This document shows positions 13,770 to 23,203 of a stretch of DNA of 28,199 nt, one piece after another (position 1 is the first letter of the stretch; each line of letters starts with the position of its first letter). Origin of the DNA: a virus. A program made the translations under genes and the position numbers. The stretch is from positions 1 to 28,199 of IMG/VR virus record IMGVR_UViG_3300025159_000356, one strand, 5' to 3'. The notes below the pieces were generated by a model. It ran no database searches. It had not been told where the DNA came from and saw only the letters and a program-made list of their open reading frames with translations.

Positions 13770-16700
13770 CTACCGTCCCGACATCGGAGCCATTGGCTCA
13801 AAAGACGATAGCGGCTGCATAGGACCGAATCCCTGGTCCTCTGCAGGCGTTATAGCCCCTATTCGCTCTAGTTCTGCTTGACTGTACATTCTTGGGAAGA
13901 ACTTTGAGATTACAGCCCTATTAGTAGCCAAGAATTGGTCATACTCCGGATTACGATTCGCCTCCCGGAATTTCGTGCTCTGAGTCGCTTCAAACCATTG
14001 TGCCAACCCTGACTCCCCCTGCTGCTTTGCCAAATAATCAGCTACCTCCAGTTCAGAAAGATGTCTTCCAGCCCGTGCTGCCAATATCGGAGCCTGCCGA
14101 CTAACTTCCGCCGAAAACTCGTCAAGCTGTTTCGACTGCTCCGGCGTAAGTCCGTTCCACTTAGAGGTTGTGCTATCCAATTGCTTCAACAAGTCCCGCG
14201 CCTGACGAAACTCCCTATCGATAGCCACAGCAGCCGGATTGGTAAACTTATCCGCCTCTCGTATAGTCTGCGCATCTTGCGGGTCCATTCTGGCGAGGAC
14301 CGCTTCGCGTGCCGTTTCATACCTATTCCAATCTGTCTCTCCCTCCGCATCAGTAAACTCTGGAGCCTTAGGATTCAGAGAGAAGTATTCATCTGCCAAT
14401 TTACCCGCCGGGGTATTCGGGTCTATGTCCAACGGCCACACCGACTGAACACCGGCCCGGAAGGAGAGGAAATCAGACCGGACCTTTGACCAATTTCGAG
14501 CATTCCCACCGGCCTGAATTTCTTCAGCCAACCGGACTATTCCTTGGTCCTGTTCCGCCTTCTCCACCGCAGTCCGCTTGGCAGCGCTAATTTTAGCCCC
14601 CTCAAACCCAGCCGCCTCACCAATCTTCTTAACTTCCTGCGTTAGCGGAGCAAGGGTCGGGTCTGTCTCCATCAACTTCCGGTCGTACGCACTCTCAACA
14701 TTGAAGTCATACCCTGTCTTTTCCTTAAACTTCCGTAACCGCTCTACGGATGGAGACTCAAAGGAGGAAACCCCAAACCCACCTAGAGAAGTAGAGGCCA
14801 TTAACCCCCCACGCAATCCATCCTCTTTAACAGCCTGTATAATATCCTGCCATGCAAGGGGAATAAGACGGTCAAACAGTTGAGTACCTACTCCCTTTGG
14901 CGTTGCCTTAAGTTCTCCACCAACAACTGTAGTCCCCGCATAAATGTCTGTAAGCACGCTAGCTGCGGGTGACATTCCCATTCTCAGATAATTCCAAACT
15001 ACATCGTGGGGCTTAATAGGAAAAATACGCCCTGTAGACGATTTCCGACTTTGAGTTGCAGCCATCGCCACAGCCCGAATAATGGGTTGAGTGCCACCCC
15101 AAAAGTCAATACGAGTCTTCCCAACCCGAATCTTACCGAAATCGGAGGAACGAGGGTCTACCTCAACACTCGCCATCCCACTATATTTCATTGCAGCCAG
15201 AATAGTAATACCGGTAGCGTAAAAGGAAACAACCTGTTTCCACGCCTCTCTTGCCACCGCCGGATTTTGATAGTTAAATAGGTTGGCTATCCATTCCGGG
15301 TGCGACGCGCGATAACGAGGCGCGAATTGGAACGCGTTTAGGACCGGAGCAGCTTCCTCCAAAGCGCCAAGCGTTCCCCTCCCCGTCGCCCTGTTTAAAA
15401 GATTAGCAAATCCTTTCCCCGTGCTAAGGTCAATAGCTTCACCTGTCGAATTTACCCCCAAAGCCCAATTCTTCAAGATGTCAGACCGAAGTTTATTTCC
15501 GGACGTAACAAATCCCCGCTCTGACGCCGCTATTGCTTTCCCAAGACCCGGAATCGACCGAGCCCACCTAGACATAAACGCCTCCTCACGAGCACCGATA
15601 GGAGTCGATTCAGCCAATGAAGCGTGGTAAATACCCGCCAGTTTCTTAAAATCTGCATAGGGCATATACTTAACTTTGTTGGGGGCTACCCGAACCAAAA
15701 TCGGCGTAGCATCCGTCAAAAGTTCTGTATCCACAGCAGCAGCAAATTTAGGATTAAACAGAGCCTTAGCTCCCTGAACCGCACTCTTAGTCCAAGCCTT
15801 AGGGTGAGAGGGAGCAAGCTTAATCCCCTGCCTGCCAGGGAAACTGTGGTCCAAGACCGTCAATGCTGTCTTGAGGAGAGCAGCAGCGTCCAGAGTATTC
15901 TCCCAAGCCTTACTTCCCAAAGGACGCTTACCGAGAATAGCCTTGGCCAAGTCTGGACCGTACACCTGCTCAAGTAATCCAATATCACTTCTAGTCGGAA
16001 GCTTTCCAAGCATAAGTGATTCGAAAGCATCACCAGCCCGCATGTTCTCAAAGCTTATCTGCCCTAGCTCCACGCTTGGGTGCGGAAATTCATGCCACAG
16101 CGCCCTATCAAGAAGCTGGTTATACTCATCGTCCGTAAAGGCCGGTCTTACCGCTTCAAACTGCGCCACAGGCTGCTCGCCTGCCAGTTGACCCTTCGCA
16201 GCCCGTAACCGCTGTGTTGCTGTACCTTCCCCTCTGATAACCTCACCCGCACGCCCAATACGCTTTCCAAGCTCCTCATGCCGGAGAATCTCTTGCTCAT
16301 GAAGAGGCTTCTTAGCCGAACGGACGAGATTAATTAGGCGATTGAGCGGCTCATCCCCACCTACACCGGCAGGCGGAGGCTCCGGAGGTGGGGGACCTCC
16401 CTGAATCGCCCGCGCCTTTCCTGCAAACCTATCAGGAAAGCCCCCCGCCTCTGGAGCTTCGGGAATGTCACCAATATCAGTCGGACGCTTGGGTATCCAA
16501 TCCTCAGTCTCTGGGCCGGGGAAAGTTCCCGTACCACCAGGGCCACCCTCAACCTGCTGGAAGAACGGTTCAAGTTTTTGAGCTATATCAGGAGCTTCGG
16601 CCCGAATGCGAGCAATGGTTGCTGGGTCATCAATAGCCTGTGGGTCAATACCCAGCTTCTGTAGCCGCATCTTATCAGCGAATCCAATCTGATCTTGAAC

Positions 16701-17447
16701 AGCGTTCGCAGCAACGCGAAGAGCATCACTGCCCAACGGTCCCCCACCCATTCCAGGTTGAACCCGTGTTCGACTAACCGATTCACGAGTCATTCTGCCA
16801 ACAACAGGTCCGACCCGCTCAGCCACAGCCGTACCACCAATGCCACCAGCCAAACCGCCGGCAAGTTCACCAACCGCCGGAGGTAACCCTACCTCCATAG
16901 CCCCCTTACCGCCAAGGAAGGCACCGGCAGAACCCCCAACCAGCATCCCCACCTTAGCTAGCGGACCCATCGGTCCAATTCCGCCGGTAGCGAGAGTCGC
17001 TGCAATTTCAGCAGGGGTCCGGAATCCTGGAACCTTTCCCAACGCCCCCGGCATCGGAGCTTCCCCAGCAGGAGAACCAATATCAACACCCCCAACCATT
17101 GTGGGGTTTGCCTCCTCTGGACTTCCCACCACGCGGGCACCCTCCGAACCATACCTAAGATTGTACCCCATATCAAAGGCTTGCTTGGTTTCCTCTGGAG
17201 TCAACAGCGCTCCTGACCGTATTTTCATTTCAAGATTCTGCGGACCGAACTGGAGCTTGAGCGGGTCCGTAAACATTCCAGAGGGGGAGGGACCGGACTC
17301 GAATTTGACCGGCATTTGCGGAGAGACGTAATCCCGCATACTAGCTTGGTCCGCTTCACGGAAGAGGCGCATCGCCTCAGCCCGCTTATTCTCCACAGCG
17401 GTAAGATTCCTCCGGTCACGAGCCCGCTCCCAACTAAGAATGCCCAA
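13770..17447 (-). CDS. Giant putative internal virion (ejection) protein, 1225 aa
   Basis: The largest protein in the window. Residues ~135-225 are Gly/Ala-rich and hydrophobic (ATLATGGIGPMGPLAKVGML, GGSAGAFLGGKGAMEVGLPP, GELAGGLAGGIGGTAVAERV), resembling membrane-penetrating segments of ejected proteins. A Pro/Gly-rich linker (~300-370) follows. Residues ~560-880 form a helical domain with WARSIPGLGKAIAASERGFV, NKLRSDILKNWALG, FAPRYRASHPEWIANLF and FWGGTQPIIRAVA. This resembles a domain recurring in large polyvalent or internal proteins of environmental phages. The C-terminal ~250 residues are charged helices. No lytic transglycosylase motif was recognised. The likely start is TTG 17447 after AGGGTAGCGTAAC. 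Its place between portal-side genes and scaffold suits a core or ejection protein. Confidence 0.6.
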   Translation of the reverse strand: MGILSWERARDRRNLTAVENKRAEAMRLFREADQASMRDYVSPQMPVKFESGPSPSGMFTDPLKLQFGPQNLEMKIRSGALLTPEETKQAFDMGYNLRYGSEGARVVGSPEEANPTMVGGVDIGSPAGEAPMPGALGKVPGFRTPAEIAATLATGGIGPMGPLAKVGMLVGGSAGAFLGGKGAMEVGLPPAVGELAGGLAGGIGGTAVAERVGPVVGRMTRESVSRTRVQPGMGGGPLGSDALRVAANAVQDQIGFADKMRLQKLGIDPQAIDDPATIARIRAEAPDIAQKLEPFFQQVEGGPGGTGTFPGPETEDWIPKRPTDIGDIPEAPEAGGFPDRFAGKARAIQGGPPPPEPPPAGVGGDEPLNRLINLVRSAKKPLHEQEILRHEELGKRIGRAGEVIRGEGTATQRLRAAKGQLAGEQPVAQFEAVRPAFTDDEYNQLLDRALWHEFPHPSVELGQISFENMRAGDAFESLMLGKLPTRSDIGLLEQVYGPDLAKAILGKRPLGSKAWENTLDAAALLKTALTVLDHSFPGRQGIKLAPSHPKAWTKSAVQGAKALFNPKFAAAVDTELLTDATPILVRVAPNKVKYMPYADFKKLAGIYHASLAESTPIGAREEAFMSRWARSIPGLGKAIAASERGFVTSGNKLRSDILKNWALGVNSTGEAIDLSTGKGFANLLNRATGRGTLGALEEAAPVLNAFQFAPRYRASHPEWIANLFNYQNPAVAREAWKQVVSFYATGITILAAMKYSGMASVEVDPRSSDFGKIRVGKTRIDFWGGTQPIIRAVAMAATQSRKSSTGRIFPIKPHDVVWNYLRMGMSPAASVLTDIYAGTTVVGGELKATPKGVGTQLFDRLIPLAWQDIIQAVKEDGLRGGLMASTSLGGFGVSSFESPSVERLRKFKEKTGYDFNVESAYDRKLMETDPTLAPLTQEVKKIGEAAGFEGAKISAAKRTAVEKAEQDQGIVRLAEEIQAGGNARNWSKVRSDFLSFRAGVQSVWPLDIDPNTPAGKLADEYFSLNPKAPEFTDAEGETDWNRYETAREAVLARMDPQDAQTIREADKFTNPAAVAIDREFRQARDLLKQLDSTTSKWNGLTPEQSKQLDEFSAEVSRQAPILAARAGRHLSELEVADYLAKQQGESGLAQWFEATQSTKFREANRNPEYDQFLATNRAVISKFFPRMYSQAELERIGAITPAEDQGFGPMQPLSSFEPMAPMSGR

Positions 17448-17448
17448 G

Positions 17449-18555
17449 TTACGCTACCCTTGATAGTCCACTGTAAGACGCCACGGGAGTCGCCGCACGA
17501 GCACGCGCCAACGCCTCTTCCACAGGGATTCCTGCCGCGCTAAGATAGGAGAGAATTAGCTGTCGTCTTGGGTCTGTAGGGCGCATCCCAAGCAATCTTC
17601 GGGCTATATTCTCCGGGGGGGCAACCGTAGTCTCAATCCCCGGAACCTTAAGCGGAAGAGTTAATCCGCCAAAAGCCGGGGCGCGACCACCCTGCAAGGC
17701 TCTATCTAAAGCCAACCGAATTGTACGGAAAGCTTCCTCCCTCTGCGGAATCATGTTAACCCCCGTCATGATGGTCCCGCCCTCAGCCATATTGGCGCTA
17801 ATAGGAATTACTTCCAACCGCCCCTTGTCGGCAATAATGATTTCCTCTCCCGCCTCCCCAACCCGAATCGCCATAGGGGATTCCCCCAACTTTAAATCTG
17901 CGCCCCCAGCAGCACCCGGAATTACATTACTGATTCCAAACTGTTGATTAAACCCCGGACGAGTTATCTCAAGAGGAGTCCTTCCCGCCTCTTCTGGAAT
18001 TCCAGTAATAAATAGAGATTGCCTAATAACATCGCTACCAAGTTCGTTAACGGCAATTCTCCGCGCCTCTACATCTTGACCTCTCCGCGAAACTGCTGCC
18101 TCAATATTGGCAACTTGGAGACGGGTCTTAGCGTCAAGCTGAGCAATGGCCATATCATTCCGGAGGCGCTTGTTAAGCATATCAATTTCAGCGGCCAAAC
18201 GCTGCTTTTCCATCCCAATCGTGATAGCAAATTGCCTCTTCTTTTCTGCCAATTCTGCAGCTGTGCTCTGAATTCGAAAATTAAGATCCCGGTCGTACTG
18301 GTCAAGCTGCCTCGCCTGATTTGCAATTTGACCAGAATAGTAAGAAGCAGGGGGACCAGAAGGTGCTGCAGTTTGAGTAGGAGTACGTTCAATACCCCAT
18401 ACTTTCCCTTGGTCATCTATAAACGCTACAAATCCACTCCCAATGTTAACAGCCCTTAGACCACTGACTGGAATATCATCAACCCCCGTAGTGGGAAATC
18501 CCCCTCCAGGATTCAATGTATTGGGAGGATTAGGGTCACCGTACCAAGTTCCCAT
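17449..18555 (-). CDS. Putative internal virion protein with coiled coil and GEAGEE motif
   Basis: About 368 residues. The ATG at 18555 is preferred over an upstream GTG because GGAAGGAAG lies just before it. The N-terminus has a short beta region (VNIGSGFVAFIDDQGKVWGI). Residues ~85-185 form a long coiled coil (NQARQLDQYDRDLNFRIQST, AAELAEKKRQFAITIGMEKQ, LAAEIDMLNKRLRNDMAIAQ). A compact part with AIRVGEAGEEIIIADKGRLE, then VIPISANMAEGG, follows. This resembles the VGExGPExVip motif near the C-termini of tape-measure and internal phage proteins. A helical C-terminus ends the chain. It probably acts with the adjacent giant protein in a portal-proximal core. Confidence 0.6.
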   Translation of the reverse strand: MGTWYGDPNPPNTLNPGGGFPTTGVDDIPVSGLRAVNIGSGFVAFIDDQGKVWGIERTPTQTAAPSGPPASYYSGQIANQARQLDQYDRDLNFRIQSTAAELAEKKRQFAITIGMEKQRLAAEIDMLNKRLRNDMAIAQLDAKTRLQVANIEAAVSRRGQDVEARRIAVNELGSDVIRQSLFITGIPEEAGRTPLEITRPGFNQQFGISNVIPGAAGGADLKLGESPMAIRVGEAGEEIIIADKGRLEVIPISANMAEGGTIMTGVNMIPQREEAFRTIRLALDRALQGGRAPAFGGLTLPLKVPGIETTVAPPENIARRLLGMRPTDPRRQLILSYLSAAGIPVEEALARARAATPVASYSGLSRVA

Positions 18556-18883
18556 TACTTTCTTCCTTCCCACGATGTAACCGCTCCAGCCTCTTCAACT
18601 CGTCAAGCGCAGACTTTGGAATAAGCACCCTACCGTCCACTGTCAATTCCGGAAGTCCTAACCTATCCCGCTCCGACTTAATGAACTCTTTCACACTCTC
18701 CGGATTGCTTCGCATCCCTTCTCGATAATTCGTCATCTCCTCTTCATGGGAAAGCTTGCGGCCCCGGTAAGGACGTTGACCAACCCGCTCCCTGAGCACC
18801 CTTCGATTCTCGACCACCCTCTCGGCACCCATTTTAACAAATTCCTCTACGTCTTGACTTAATTCGGGAATCTTGCGGGCCAT
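18536..18883 (-). CDS. Hypothetical 115-aa basic protein after portal
   Basis: A charged, mainly helical protein (DVEEFVKMGAERVVENRRVL, SHEEEMTNYREGMRSNPESV, KEFIKSERDRLGLPELTVDG, ALDELKRLERLHRGKEE). Its ATG overlaps the portal stop by one base (TAATG), so translation is coupled to the portal. No motif or family was recognised. Small helical proteins next to the portal often serve as assembly factors or core components. Confidence 0.6.
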   Translation of the reverse strand: MARKIPELSQDVEEFVKMGAERVVENRRVLRERVGQRPYRGRKLSHEEEMTNYREGMRSNPESVKEFIKSERDRLGLPELTVDGRVLIPKSALDELKRLERLHRGKEESNGNLVR

Positions 18884-20838
18884 TATTGATTCCTCGTCGA
18901 ACGCGGAGCCCGCCTAGGTCGAGGTTGCCTTCCCTGCCTCCGCCCCGTAGTTGCTATTGCCTGCTCTTGCGGCGTTGCTGGTGGAATTTGTGTTGGATTA
19001 AACCCCGGCATATTGATTGGAATAGTCGGCGTTGCTCCATTCCCCGCACCGCCCATCAACTCCTGCAAGGCTTGAGCAGCCCCCGGACCCACATCTTCCC
19101 CACCAATTACGGCGGCGACATCGCTTTCACTCGCCGCCTCCTCCTCCTGCTCCAAGAGGTCCGCCTGCTTCAAAATGTCTTGGAGCGTCTGTTGGTAAAG
19201 CGGGGAATTGGGGTCAAACTGAGCATCCTCAAGAACGCGCTCACGCATCAATTCCACAGGCTGCTCATACCCCAATACATCTTCAAAGTAAACTCGCTTC
19301 GGAACGCCAAGCCTCTCCAACCCTTCCGCCGCGTCCACATTAGCGTTAAAATCAGTAATTGTTTTAGGCTCAATCTTCACTCTAATCCGGTTAATATACG
19401 CCTCAGCCTCCGCCGGAGTTATCGACCACTCCTTATCCTCATCGTCAATCGCGTAAACCCTCTCACCAATCGACATAATCACTCGCATAATGGCCTGACC
19501 TAATTCGACACGACCCGATGCCAAGTGACCAGCAATAGTTTTAAATCGCTTCTCCGCCTGCCGAAGCCGAATGTTCGTCCCCCAAGACGCCTCCTCATTA
19601 GCTCCCTGTGCACCCATAAGAACACTCGGAAGAAGATGAAGCTCCAGCATCCTTTCCAACTTAGCCTCAAGAAGTTGAGCCTCTTGGGAAACCGATTGCG
19701 TATCCACGGCTCCAAACTGCTTGAGGCCATGTAGGATTGTCAACTGCCCCGGTGTAAACTCAATAGTCCTTCCCTTGCTTCCCTCCACCACGTTTTCGTC
19801 AGCCAGCCCGTAGTAGCTCTTGTAATAGTTAATTCGAACATTCGTGGCTTGACGGCTGGCGAGCCGGTCCTCATGGAGAACCGCTTCCTTAGCGTCATGG
19901 TAAACTGCTTTCCACCTTCGCTCCGGGTGCGGGTCGCCCGTAACGATTCCCTCGAACATCACCACAGGGAGACACCCCTGCTCATGTTTCCACTCGCGGA
20001 CGATTCCCTCATACCTTTGGTCGATAATCGCATAGACAATCCGCACGGGGTCAAAGTATTCAATACACTTGAGCGTGTCAGTCAACAAGAGCGGCGGAAC
20101 CCCGGCCTCCAATCCGCCCTCACCGCCCAATGCCGCCCTAATGCTTAGCAAGGATTCCGGCCTTCTACCCTGACCTTCCACACCAAACCGGTCAAGTATT
20201 TCCGATACTTGCATCTCGTGAACCCGAATAAACCTAACCATCCGGTTTCCTGCCAAAAGCGGAAGGGCTTGAATCCCATCTACACTAGGAGCGATAGGAA
20301 CATGCCGAATAATTATCGGTAGCGGGGCTTGTGCTTTATATTTTTCGGTTTCTTTGTTGTAAGCCGTATCACTTTTATTGGGATTCGGCTCTGGGTATTT
20401 ATCCCAATAATGGTCAGCCCTAACCACCGTTTCGAAACTCCGTCCAAATCGGAAAACATCTTGCTTCGTTAAGTCGTAAGTGTCCTCCCGACCCTCCCTT
20501 TCCGCCTGCTTCACAATAGCGTTTATAACCCTTTCAACTCTCTCTGCCTCTCTCTGCGCGTTTACGCCGGTTCCCCGCGCAATCACTGAATAGACCGGGT
20601 ATTGGTCAAACAGACCCTCAATAAGGTTTATTGCGCTTGGAACCCGCCCCAACCTCAAAACTTCCGGCTCCACACCCAACACTGGCGACTCTACCACTTC
20701 CACCTTATGTTCGTTGAAGAAAAGGTCATCCAATTCCTTATCAAGCGCGGCCCTACGCCTGTGGGATTCCTTTAGCTGGTCATACAGCTTCCGGAGTCCG
20801 ACCATACTCATTGTTGGGGGCGCAGTTATATCAAGCAA
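18883..20838 (-). CDS. Portal protein
   Basis: A 651-residue portal, the dodecameric ring through which DNA is packaged and ejected. Identification comes from size, order (terminase, small zinc protein, portal, internal proteins, scaffold, capsid) and segments typical of large podovirus portals. The latter include an N-terminal helical region with LRKLYDQLKESHRRRAALDK, a central beta/alpha wing (RFIRVHEMQVSEILDRFGVE, VRIVYAIIDQRYEGIVREWK) and a long stem-like helix region (ASWGTNIRLRQAEKRFKTIA). The C-terminus is Pro-rich then Arg-rich (GRRQGRQPRPRRAPRSTRNQ), probably a DNA- or core-contacting tail. The start is a TTG overlapping the previous stop; ATG 20811 or 20805 are alternatives. Confidence 0.85.
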   Translation of the reverse strand: MLDITAPPTMSMVGLRKLYDQLKESHRRRAALDKELDDLFFNEHKVEVVESPVLGVEPEVLRLGRVPSAINLIEGLFDQYPVYSVIARGTGVNAQREAERVERVINAIVKQAEREGREDTYDLTKQDVFRFGRSFETVVRADHYWDKYPEPNPNKSDTAYNKETEKYKAQAPLPIIIRHVPIAPSVDGIQALPLLAGNRMVRFIRVHEMQVSEILDRFGVEGQGRRPESLLSIRAALGGEGGLEAGVPPLLLTDTLKCIEYFDPVRIVYAIIDQRYEGIVREWKHEQGCLPVVMFEGIVTGDPHPERRWKAVYHDAKEAVLHEDRLASRQATNVRINYYKSYYGLADENVVEGSKGRTIEFTPGQLTILHGLKQFGAVDTQSVSQEAQLLEAKLERMLELHLLPSVLMGAQGANEEASWGTNIRLRQAEKRFKTIAGHLASGRVELGQAIMRVIMSIGERVYAIDDEDKEWSITPAEAEAYINRIRVKIEPKTITDFNANVDAAEGLERLGVPKRVYFEDVLGYEQPVELMRERVLEDAQFDPNSPLYQQTLQDILKQADLLEQEEEAASESDVAAVIGGEDVGPGAAQALQELMGGAGNGATPTIPINMPGFNPTQIPPATPQEQAIATTGRRQGRQPRPRRAPRSTRNQ

Positions 20839-21046
20839 GCCGAGAACCCCAAGTTCTACGACCCCTCGGATAGTATTGGGGGTCCACCATTAAAGACATT
20901 TTATGCGTCTTAAACTGCTTCTCTTCCCGACTCGACTCGTACATAAAAGAGTTACCAAATTCCCTCTCAGCCCCACAATTCTTACATATTGCTGGAGCCA
21001 CAGGGCCATTGGGACTTTCTATTATCCAGTGGTGTTGGCAAGCCAT
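20831..21046 (-). CDS. Mini zinc-ribbon protein of HHWxIExPNGP type
   Basis: A 71-residue protein beginning MACQHHWIIESPNGPVAPAI then CKNCGAEREFGNS. C3, H5/H6, C21 and C24 are the likely zinc ligands. This pattern (C-x-HHW-x-I-x-PNGP...C-x2-CG-x-EREF-x-NS) recurs in very small proteins of many environmental phages, usually without known function. The rest is polar. It is encoded between the large terminase and portal, overlapping the terminase by 25 bases, with GGAGAATAA before its ATG. A packaging-associated role is suggested by location only. Confidence 0.75.
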   Translation of the reverse strand: MACQHHWIIESPNGPVAPAICKNCGAEREFGNSFMYESSREEKQFKTHKMSLMVDPQYYPRGRRTWGSRLA

Positions 21047-22545
21047 TTATTCTCCGTCCTTTTCATGGGAACCTTGGTCACTCCTGCCGTCCCGCCACTC
21101 TTATGCCTTTGTGTGATGATTATTGTCGTCTCAACGTAGTCATCATGTTGCCCCTGTGGGTACATTTTGTGTTCGTGCCGCCACTCGTCAAGCCAAACTC
21201 CCCCGTCCTCCGGCACCAGCATCCTCCCACTTTCAAACTCTGGCGCGGCCATTTTCGCCAGCGCCTTTTTAATCTCTTCCCCACCTCCAGGCATTTTTAC
21301 AGCCACAGCATCAATACCCGCCGCTCTCAAGTGTTGCGCTGCAATTAGGTCAATCGCAACCCTCTGCCTTACTAATACCCGGACCGGCAACATCGGAAAT
21401 TGCCTCTGAATTTTCCGCCGGAACATTGCTATCATTTTATAGGCTTCCGGCGTCTCCCACTTTCCCCTCATCCCCTCCACGAGGTATTTCCAAGGTTTCG
21501 GCCTCCCGTCGTAGGCCCAAGCTGCAACTGCTGTATAGTCGCTTCTTTTCCCCTCCGTATATGCGGTATCCAGCGCGATGTCCACTCCTTCAATGCCTGC
21601 CGGTAGCCGCTTGTAAGTCTTTTCCCACTTGAAGATGTGTCCCTCTTCCGGCGCTGGCAGTCCTTGATATTGGCAGGCGAAAGTGCTCGCTCCTACTTCT
21701 ACTTTCTTCTGCTGTAGCCTTGCTACCGGCCACTCCTCCTCCCAATAGCTCCTCTCCTCCCCTGTCCTTTCGTCGATTTCAATTGCTCTCGTGTGAACCA
21801 CATGCCATTCCGTCGCGGGCTTCCCGTTAATACCACAAGTCTCATTGCATTCATTGTCCTCGTGGTAGCCCTGCGCCATCAAATAACCCGGAATGTCATC
21901 CTCCGCCCACCGAAACCCTGTCACGACCATTCTCGCGTCCGGCCTCAACCTTGGCAGCACAACCCGCTCAATCCGGTTCCACGCACGCTCGCGCATGGTC
22001 TTACTAAGCACATCTTCCGGGTCGTGTGGGTCGTCCAGTACCAATTCGTTAAAGTGATAGGCCAGGACCGCTCCGAACAATCCTGCTGCCCTTACCGTCG
22101 GGTCGGGGTCTCCCCTGTTTGGCCTTTGGAGATACCACTCCTTCTCCCCCCAACCCTTCCTCTTATCCTTTATCGCTCCCGGATACACCAACCGAAATTC
22201 TGGAGTTTGTGTTAAGTCTCTCGCCGCGACGCTCCTCGATTGCGCCACTTCATCATTGTACGTTAGATAAGCCAAGTGGGTCGTTGGGTCCTTCCCCACC
22301 TTCCTTGCCACGTACGTTACTCCGACCCACGTAGTTTTTGCCCCGGAGGGGGGCGCAATTATAATAATCTTCTTTATTCTTTCGTCGTCAAGCGCCACGC
22401 ACCATCGCTTGTGATGCTTTTCACAGGGCCACCCTGCTACCAATTCCCCAAAATCTGCTGTCGTCTCTCTTGCAACCAAAACCCGCCCGTAGACCTCTGC
22501 CGCTTGGTCTACGAGTGCCTGTTTCTCAGCCGTCTGAGTGACCAC
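21022..22545 (-). CDS. terL: Terminase large subunit
   Basis: A 507-residue ATPase-nuclease motor that cuts concatemeric DNA and pumps it into procapsids through the portal. The N-terminal ATPase shows a Walker A-like loop at residues 64-72 (APPSGAKTT), a Walker B at 168-172 (LVLDD, with D171/D172) and a FRWAEDD segment near 211. The C-terminal RNase H-like nuclease has VDIALDTAYTEGKRSDYTAV (321-340, acidic D322 and D326) and GQHDDYVETT (D468, D469), the usual metal-binding acids. The GTG start overlaps the small subunit gene by 20 bases, so coupling is likely. All key residues appear present. Confidence 0.95.
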   Translation of the reverse strand: MVTQTAEKQALVDQAAEVYGRVLVARETTADFGELVAGWPCEKHHKRWCVALDDERIKKIIIIAPPSGAKTTWVGVTYVARKVGKDPTTHLAYLTYNDEVAQSRSVAARDLTQTPEFRLVYPGAIKDKRKGWGEKEWYLQRPNRGDPDPTVRAAGLFGAVLAYHFNELVLDDPHDPEDVLSKTMRERAWNRIERVVLPRLRPDARMVVTGFRWAEDDIPGYLMAQGYHEDNECNETCGINGKPATEWHVVHTRAIEIDERTGEERSYWEEEWPVARLQQKKVEVGASTFACQYQGLPAPEEGHIFKWEKTYKRLPAGIEGVDIALDTAYTEGKRSDYTAVAAWAYDGRPKPWKYLVEGMRGKWETPEAYKMIAMFRRKIQRQFPMLPVRVLVRQRVAIDLIAAQHLRAAGIDAVAVKMPGGGEEIKKALAKMAAPEFESGRMLVPEDGGVWLDEWRHEHKMYPQGQHDDYVETTIIITQRHKSGGTAGVTKVPMKRTENKWLANTTG

Positions 22546-23068
22546 TCACCACAAGCTCCCCTTCGACTATTTGCGGGAGCTTCCTTCCTCTTTCGGCCAG
22601 TTCTTTTAACTGCTCTTCGCTCATGTTCGCGATGGCACTTGCGACTTCATTTTTATCCAAAAGCAGGTTATTTGATATCGCCCCCGTCGCAAACAGATTC
22701 GCCCCCTCGAACTTATCCCGATATTTTGCGGGAGCCCTAGCCTTTAGCATAAATATTAACAGAAGATCACTAAATTTCCTAATCGTCCCAACCATCTGCC
22801 CGCCCTGGTAAACCGACTCCTCCACACCCGTTACGGCACGCCGGTACAATTCGTTCTCAATCCATTCAATCGCTTCCTGCTCTGCGTCATCAAATGCAGC
22901 CCGAAATCCGAGCGCATTCCTTTCATACCAGCGGTAAGGCGTACGGCGGTCGACCTTCGCCTGCTGGCAGGCCACTGTCAAGTTGCCATGTTGACGGAAA
23001 TAAAACAAGAAACTCTGCTGTGCCTTCCGAGTTCGTGCTTCCACAATAGGCTTAGGACCCCTAGCCAT
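22526..23068 (-). CDS. terS: Terminase small subunit
   Basis: About 180 residues starting MARGPKPIVEARTRKAQQSF. It would bind the packaging-initiation site and regulate the large subunit. Residues ~15-55 form a helix-turn-helix-like region (FYFRQHGNLTVACQQAKVDR, RTPYRWYERNALGFRAAFDD), with the HGN..ACQ.A.VdR..pYrW pattern of many small terminases. The rest is helical and oligomerisation-prone. The start at 23068 was chosen because the promoter's -10 lies at 23108-23113 and AAAGG is suitably placed. An ATG at 23101 would be almost leaderless, and the longer reading to 23152 runs through the promoter. It is the first gene of the late operon, next to the TCTAAC repeat array. Confidence 0.85.
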   Translation of the reverse strand: MARGPKPIVEARTRKAQQSFLFYFRQHGNLTVACQQAKVDRRTPYRWYERNALGFRAAFDDAEQEAIEWIENELYRRAVTGVEESVYQGGQMVGTIRKFSDLLLIFMLKARAPAKYRDKFEGANLFATGAISNNLLLDKNEVASAIANMSEEQLKELAERGRKLPQIVEGELVVSGHSDG

Positions 23069-23107
23069 CTCACTAGCCTTTTGTGGCGATAGCTCTATCA
23101 TGGGTCT

Positions 23108-23137
23108 AGTAAAAACCACACGGAGGGGTGCTGTCAA
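23108..23137 (-). promoter_or_regulatory. Sigma70-type promoter of the late operon
   Basis: On the minus strand, a perfect -35 TTGACA (23132-23137) is followed 18 bases on by TTTACT (23108-23113), or 17 bases on by TTTTAC. Transcription would start near 23101, about 33 bases before the terS ATG. The -35 and following bases (TTGACAGC) match those of the early promoter at 23848 and the internal one at 26065. TCTAAC elements at 23145 and 23167 lie directly upstream, 22 bp apart. Confidence 0.7.
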
Positions 23138-23170
23138 CGTAGAGTCTAACAAGGGCGCAGCTACCCTCTA

Positions 23171-23203
23171 ACACCCCCCTCCCGTAGGGAGGTTGGGGGG
23201 TGT
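23171..23203. repeat. GC-rich imperfect hairpin
   Basis: ACACCCCCC (23171-23179) pairs with GGGGGGTGT (23195-23203), and TCCC with GGGA around a GTA loop, leaving a four-base bulge. It lies upstream of the late promoter inside the control region and lacks a T-tract on either strand. It is therefore more likely a DNA structure, a protein site or part of a packaging signal than a terminator. Confidence 0.6.

Noticed and set aside
23069-23152. Longer terminase small subunit starting at 23152 or 23101
   Set aside because: The longer form would include the promoter -35/-10 inside the gene. ATG 23101 falls on the predicted transcription start. The MARGPKP start at 23068 resembles usual small-terminase N-termini.
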